From NCBI GenBank assembly GCA_035762345.1, contig DASTPE010000114.1, forward strand, positions 19,471 through 83,470: a DNA stretch of 64,000 bases. Reading direction: 5' to 3'. This stretch comes from SCGC-AG-212-J23 sp035762345 (GTDB lineage Bacteria > Pseudomonadota > Gammaproteobacteria > Burkholderiales > SG8-39). The position numbers and the translations under genes are program-made. The notes under the pieces were generated by a model. It saw only the letters and a list, made by a program, of their open reading frames with translations, searched no databases and was not told where the DNA came from. Positions 61,803-64,000 of this stretch are shown piece by piece; position 1 is the first letter of the stretch; the number at the start of each line of letters is the position of its first letter.

Positions 61803-62531
61803 TCAGTGGTGCAGGATCTTGGAGAGGAACAGCTGCGCGCGCTCCGAGCGCGGCGTGCCGAAGAACTCGTCCTTCTTGGCGTCCTCCACGATGCGGCCTG
61901 CGTCCATGAAGATCACGCGGTGGGCGACCTTGCGCGCGAAGCCCATCTCGTGGGTCACCACCATCATGGTCATGCCTTCGCGCGCGAGCTCGACCATGAC
62001 GTCGAGCACCTCGTTGATCATCTCCGGGTCGAGCGCCGAGGTCGGCTCGTCGAACAGCATCGCGATCGGGTCCATCGACAGCGCGCGCGCGATCGCCACG
62101 CGCTGCTGCTGGCCGCCGGAGAGCTGGCCCGGGAACTTGTCCTTGTGCGCGGAGAGGCCGACGCGCTCGAGCAGCTTCAGGCCCTTCTGGCGCGCTTCGT
62201 CCTCGTTGCGCCCGAGCACCTTGACCTGGCCGAGCGTCAGGTTCTGGGTCACCGTCATGTGGGGGAACAGCTCGAAGTTCTGGAACACCATGCCGATGCG
62301 CGAACGCAACTTGGGGAGGTTGGTCTTGGGGTCGCCGACCGAGATGCCTTCGACCGTGATACTGCCCTTCTGGAACGGCTCGAGCGCGTTGACGCACTTG
62401 ATGATCGTCGACTTGCCGCTGCCCGACGGCCCGCACACCACCACCACCTCGCCCTTCGCCACCTCGGTCGTGCAGTCGGTGAGCACCTGGAAGCTGTCGT
62501 ACCACTTGCTGACGTTCTTGATCGAGATCAT
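61803..62531 (-). CDS. gltL: Glutamate/aspartate-type ABC transporter ATP-binding protein GltL
   Basis: This is the ATPase of a polar amino-acid importer. Walker A is GPSGSGKS (34-41), the signature is LSGGQQQRVAIARAL, and Walker B with the catalytic Glu is MLFDEPTSALD. It has 242 residues and acts at the cytosolic face of the inner membrane. ATG 62531 overlaps the permease stop (ATGA). It is the third gene in the visible gltJKL order. Confidence 0.93.
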   Translation of the reverse strand: MISIKNVSKWYDSFQVLTDCTTEVAKGEVVVVCGPSGSGKSTIIKCVNALEPFQKGSITVEGISVGDPKTNLPKLRSRIGMVFQNFELFPHMTVTQNLTLGQVKVLGRNEDEARQKGLKLLERVGLSAHKDKFPGQLSGGQQQRVAIARALSMDPIAMLFDEPTSALDPEMINEVLDVMVELAREGMTMMVVTHEMGFARKVAHRVIFMDAGRIVEDAKKDEFFGTPRSERAQLFLSKILHH

Positions 62532-63214
62532 CGGACGATGGCAATCCTATCCTGGAGTCTTTTCACCAAGGTACTCAAACCGTAGGAGATCACGAAGTAC
62601 ACCACCGCGACGAAGGTGTACATCTCGACCAAGCGGTAGTCGCGGTTGGCGATCTTGGACGCCGCGCCGAGGAAATCGGTGGCCGAGATCACGTACACGA
62701 GCGAGGTGTCCTGGAACAGGATGATCGTCTGGGTGAGCAGCACCGGCAGCATGTTGCGGAACGCCTGCGGCAGCACCACCTGCGCCATCGTCTGCCAGTA
62801 GTTGAGCCCGAGCGCATAGCCCGCCCACACCTGGCCGCGCGCGACCGACTGAATGCCGGCGCGCATGATCTCGCAGTAGTACGCCGCCTCGAACATGGTG
62901 AAGGTGATCACCGCCGACATCCAGGCGCCGACCTTGATCGGCTGCGACGCGCCGGTGAGCCACCCGCCGATGTAGGGCACGAGGAAGAAGAACCAGAAGA
63001 TCACCAGCACCAGCGGCACCGAGCGCATCAGGTTCACGTAGCCGCCGGCGAGCATCGACAGCGGCTTGAACGCCGAGAGCCGCATCATCGCGAGCAGCGT
63101 GCCGAAGATAATGCCGCCGGTCATCGCCAGCAGCGTGAGCGTGACCGTGAACGTCATGCCCTCCTGGAAGAGGTAGCCCCACGAGCGCTGGATGACGTCG
63201 AAATCGAAACCCAT
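62528..63214 (-). CDS. gltK: Glutamate/aspartate-type ABC transporter permease GltK
   Basis: This is the second membrane permease subunit with the amino-acid permease HisMQ fold. Hydrophobic segments span most of its 228 residues. The cytosolic EAA-type loop is YYCEIMRAGIQSVARGQVWAG, in part, with ALGLNYWQTMAQVVLPQAFR, in part. It starts immediately after the gltJ stop. Specificity for Glu/Asp is inferred from similarity to GltJK and needs the binding protein, mostly outside the window. Confidence 0.9.
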   Translation of the reverse strand: MGFDFDVIQRSWGYLFQEGMTFTVTLTLLAMTGGIIFGTLLAMMRLSAFKPLSMLAGGYVNLMRSVPLVLVIFWFFFLVPYIGGWLTGASQPIKVGAWMSAVITFTMFEAAYYCEIMRAGIQSVARGQVWAGYALGLNYWQTMAQVVLPQAFRNMLPVLLTQTIILFQDTSLVYVISATDFLGAASKIANRDYRLVEMYTFVAVVYFVISYGLSTLVKRLQDRIAIVR

Positions 63215-63970
63215 TCAGTGTCCTGCTTGCACGGCCTGCGATCCGATGAGGCCCGGAACCCGGACCTTGCGTTCGAGCGCCCGCATCGCCAGCACCACCA
63301 CGAGGTTGGTGAGGAGGTAGATCACCGTCGCCGCGGCGAACGCCTCGAACACGCGGAAGCTGAACTCCTGCATGGCGCGCGCGCGCCCGGTGAGCTCGAG
63401 CAGCCCGATGGTCAGCGCCACCGAGGAGTTCTTGATGATGTTCATCGACTCCGAGGTGAGCGGCGGCAGGATGATGCGGAACGCCTGCGGCAGGATGACG
63501 TAGCGATACGTCTGGCCGAGCGTGAGCCCGAGCGCGGTGCCCGCCATGCGCTGGCCGCGCGGCAGCGAGTTGATGCCGGCGCGCACCTGCTCGGCGATGC
63601 GCACCGAGGTGTAGATCGCCAGGCATAGCACCGCGGGGATGAAGGAGCCCCACGGCGGCGGCATCTGCTTGATCCAGTCGCCCAGCTCCGTCGGCAGCAG
63701 CTCCGGCATGACGAAGAACCACAGGAACATCTGCACGATGAGCGGGATGTTGCGGAAGATCTCGACGTACAGGTTTCCCGTGCGCACGAGCCACGTATAC
63801 GGGGTCGTGCGCACCGTCCCGACCAGCGCGCCGATCGCCAGCGCGATGACCCAGGCGGCGAGGGCTGTGACGAGCGTCCAGCCCAGGCCGACGATCAGGT
63901 ACTGGAGGTACGTCCCGGTGCCGCCCGGCTCAGCCTCGAGCAGTACCTGCCAGTGCCAGTTGTACCGCAC
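63215..63970 (-). CDS. gltJ: Glutamate/aspartate-type ABC transporter permease GltJ
   Basis: This is the first permease subunit. Its order of blocks matches E. coli GltJ: RYNWHWQVLLEAEPGGTGTY at the start, LYVEIFRNIPLIVQMFLW, CEQVRAGI-like VRIAEQVRAGINSLPRGQ and ERKVRVPG near the end. It has 251 residues with about five membrane segments. The start is GTG 63970, about 8 nt after the stop of the upstream gene. Confidence 0.9.
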   Translation of the reverse strand: MRYNWHWQVLLEAEPGGTGTYLQYLIVGLGWTLVTALAAWVIALAIGALVGTVRTTPYTWLVRTGNLYVEIFRNIPLIVQMFLWFFVMPELLPTELGDWIKQMPPPWGSFIPAVLCLAIYTSVRIAEQVRAGINSLPRGQRMAGTALGLTLGQTYRYVILPQAFRIILPPLTSESMNIIKNSSVALTIGLLELTGRARAMQEFSFRVFEAFAAATVIYLLTNLVVVLAMRALERKVRVPGLIGSQAVQAGH

Positions 63971-63978
63971 CTACAAAG

Positions 63979-64000
63979 CTACTCGTAATCCTTCGGATCG
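63979..64000 (-). CDS. 3' end of an upstream gene, probably the amino-acid-binding protein (partial)
   Basis: Only the last six codons and stop are in the window (DPKDYE, TAG at 63981-63979). The position directly before gltJ is where gltI, the periplasmic glutamate/aspartate receptor, normally sits. The identification is by position only. Confidence 0.35.

Overview
The window is high-GC, densely packed bacterial chromosome with no rRNA, tRNA, CRISPR array or insertion sequence that I can see. Gene content and order point to a betaproteobacterium, probably an environmental Burkholderiales-like lineage. The markers are amgK-murU-pepP-ubiH divergent from lptD-surA-pdxA-rsmA, the block glyQ-glyS-gmhB-plsC downstream of phoH-ybeY-corC-lnt, rplM-rpsI followed by argC, and erpA next to a bactofilin. 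This assignment is an inference from synteny. Many genes overlap by a stop/start NTGA, so much of the window is probably translated as coupled polycistrons.

Layout. 1-8864: cell-wall recycling (amgK, murU), pepP and the start of ubiH on the minus strand, and outer-membrane biogenesis (lptD, surA) with pdxA and rsmA on the plus strand. 8924-10298: an LpxL-like acyltransferase and the frameshifted remains of a flavin reductase-like gene. 10299-21195: a long minus-strand housekeeping run from an OsmC protein through miaB, phoH, ybeY, corC, lnt, glyQ, glyS, gmhB, plsC and a YgjP-type metalloprotease to gloA. 21248-28048: rplM-rpsI, argC, a coiled-coil membrane protein, bactofilin, erpA, a divergent M23 peptidase, tyrS and an MBL-fold hydrolase.

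28035-46550 is accessory metabolism. It holds an enolase-superfamily enzyme divergent from a TRAP transporter with two tandem binding proteins, a PatB/MalY-like lyase, a VOC protein, a ChaC-like cyclotransferase and a molybdenum oxidoreductase. Next come an exported trio (Tat-type transglutaminase, TlpA-like thioredoxin, methyltransferase with a leader-like N-terminus) and a FAD-linked dehydrogenase. It ends with a coupled six-gene chain: binding protein, CitE-like lyase, MFS transporter, PaaI thioesterase, alpha/beta hydrolase and lipoprotein peptidase.

46519-55836 is mostly minus strand: GST, a GGT-like enzyme without an obvious leader, a zinc alcohol dehydrogenase, metY, and then the Anbu cluster. 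That cluster contains the proteasome-like peptidase Anbu, a transglutaminase-like protein, an alpha-E protein and a circularly permuted ATP-grasp enzyme, with an AraC-type regulator just upstream. It is the most interesting system here; its substrate is unknown. 55862-64000 holds a CoA-binding protein, a NIPSNAP-esterase-TPP enzyme operon, a cysteine-cluster protein, an exported protein followed by an ECF sigma factor and a putative membrane anti-sigma protein, and a gltJKL-type amino-acid ABC transporter cut by the window end.
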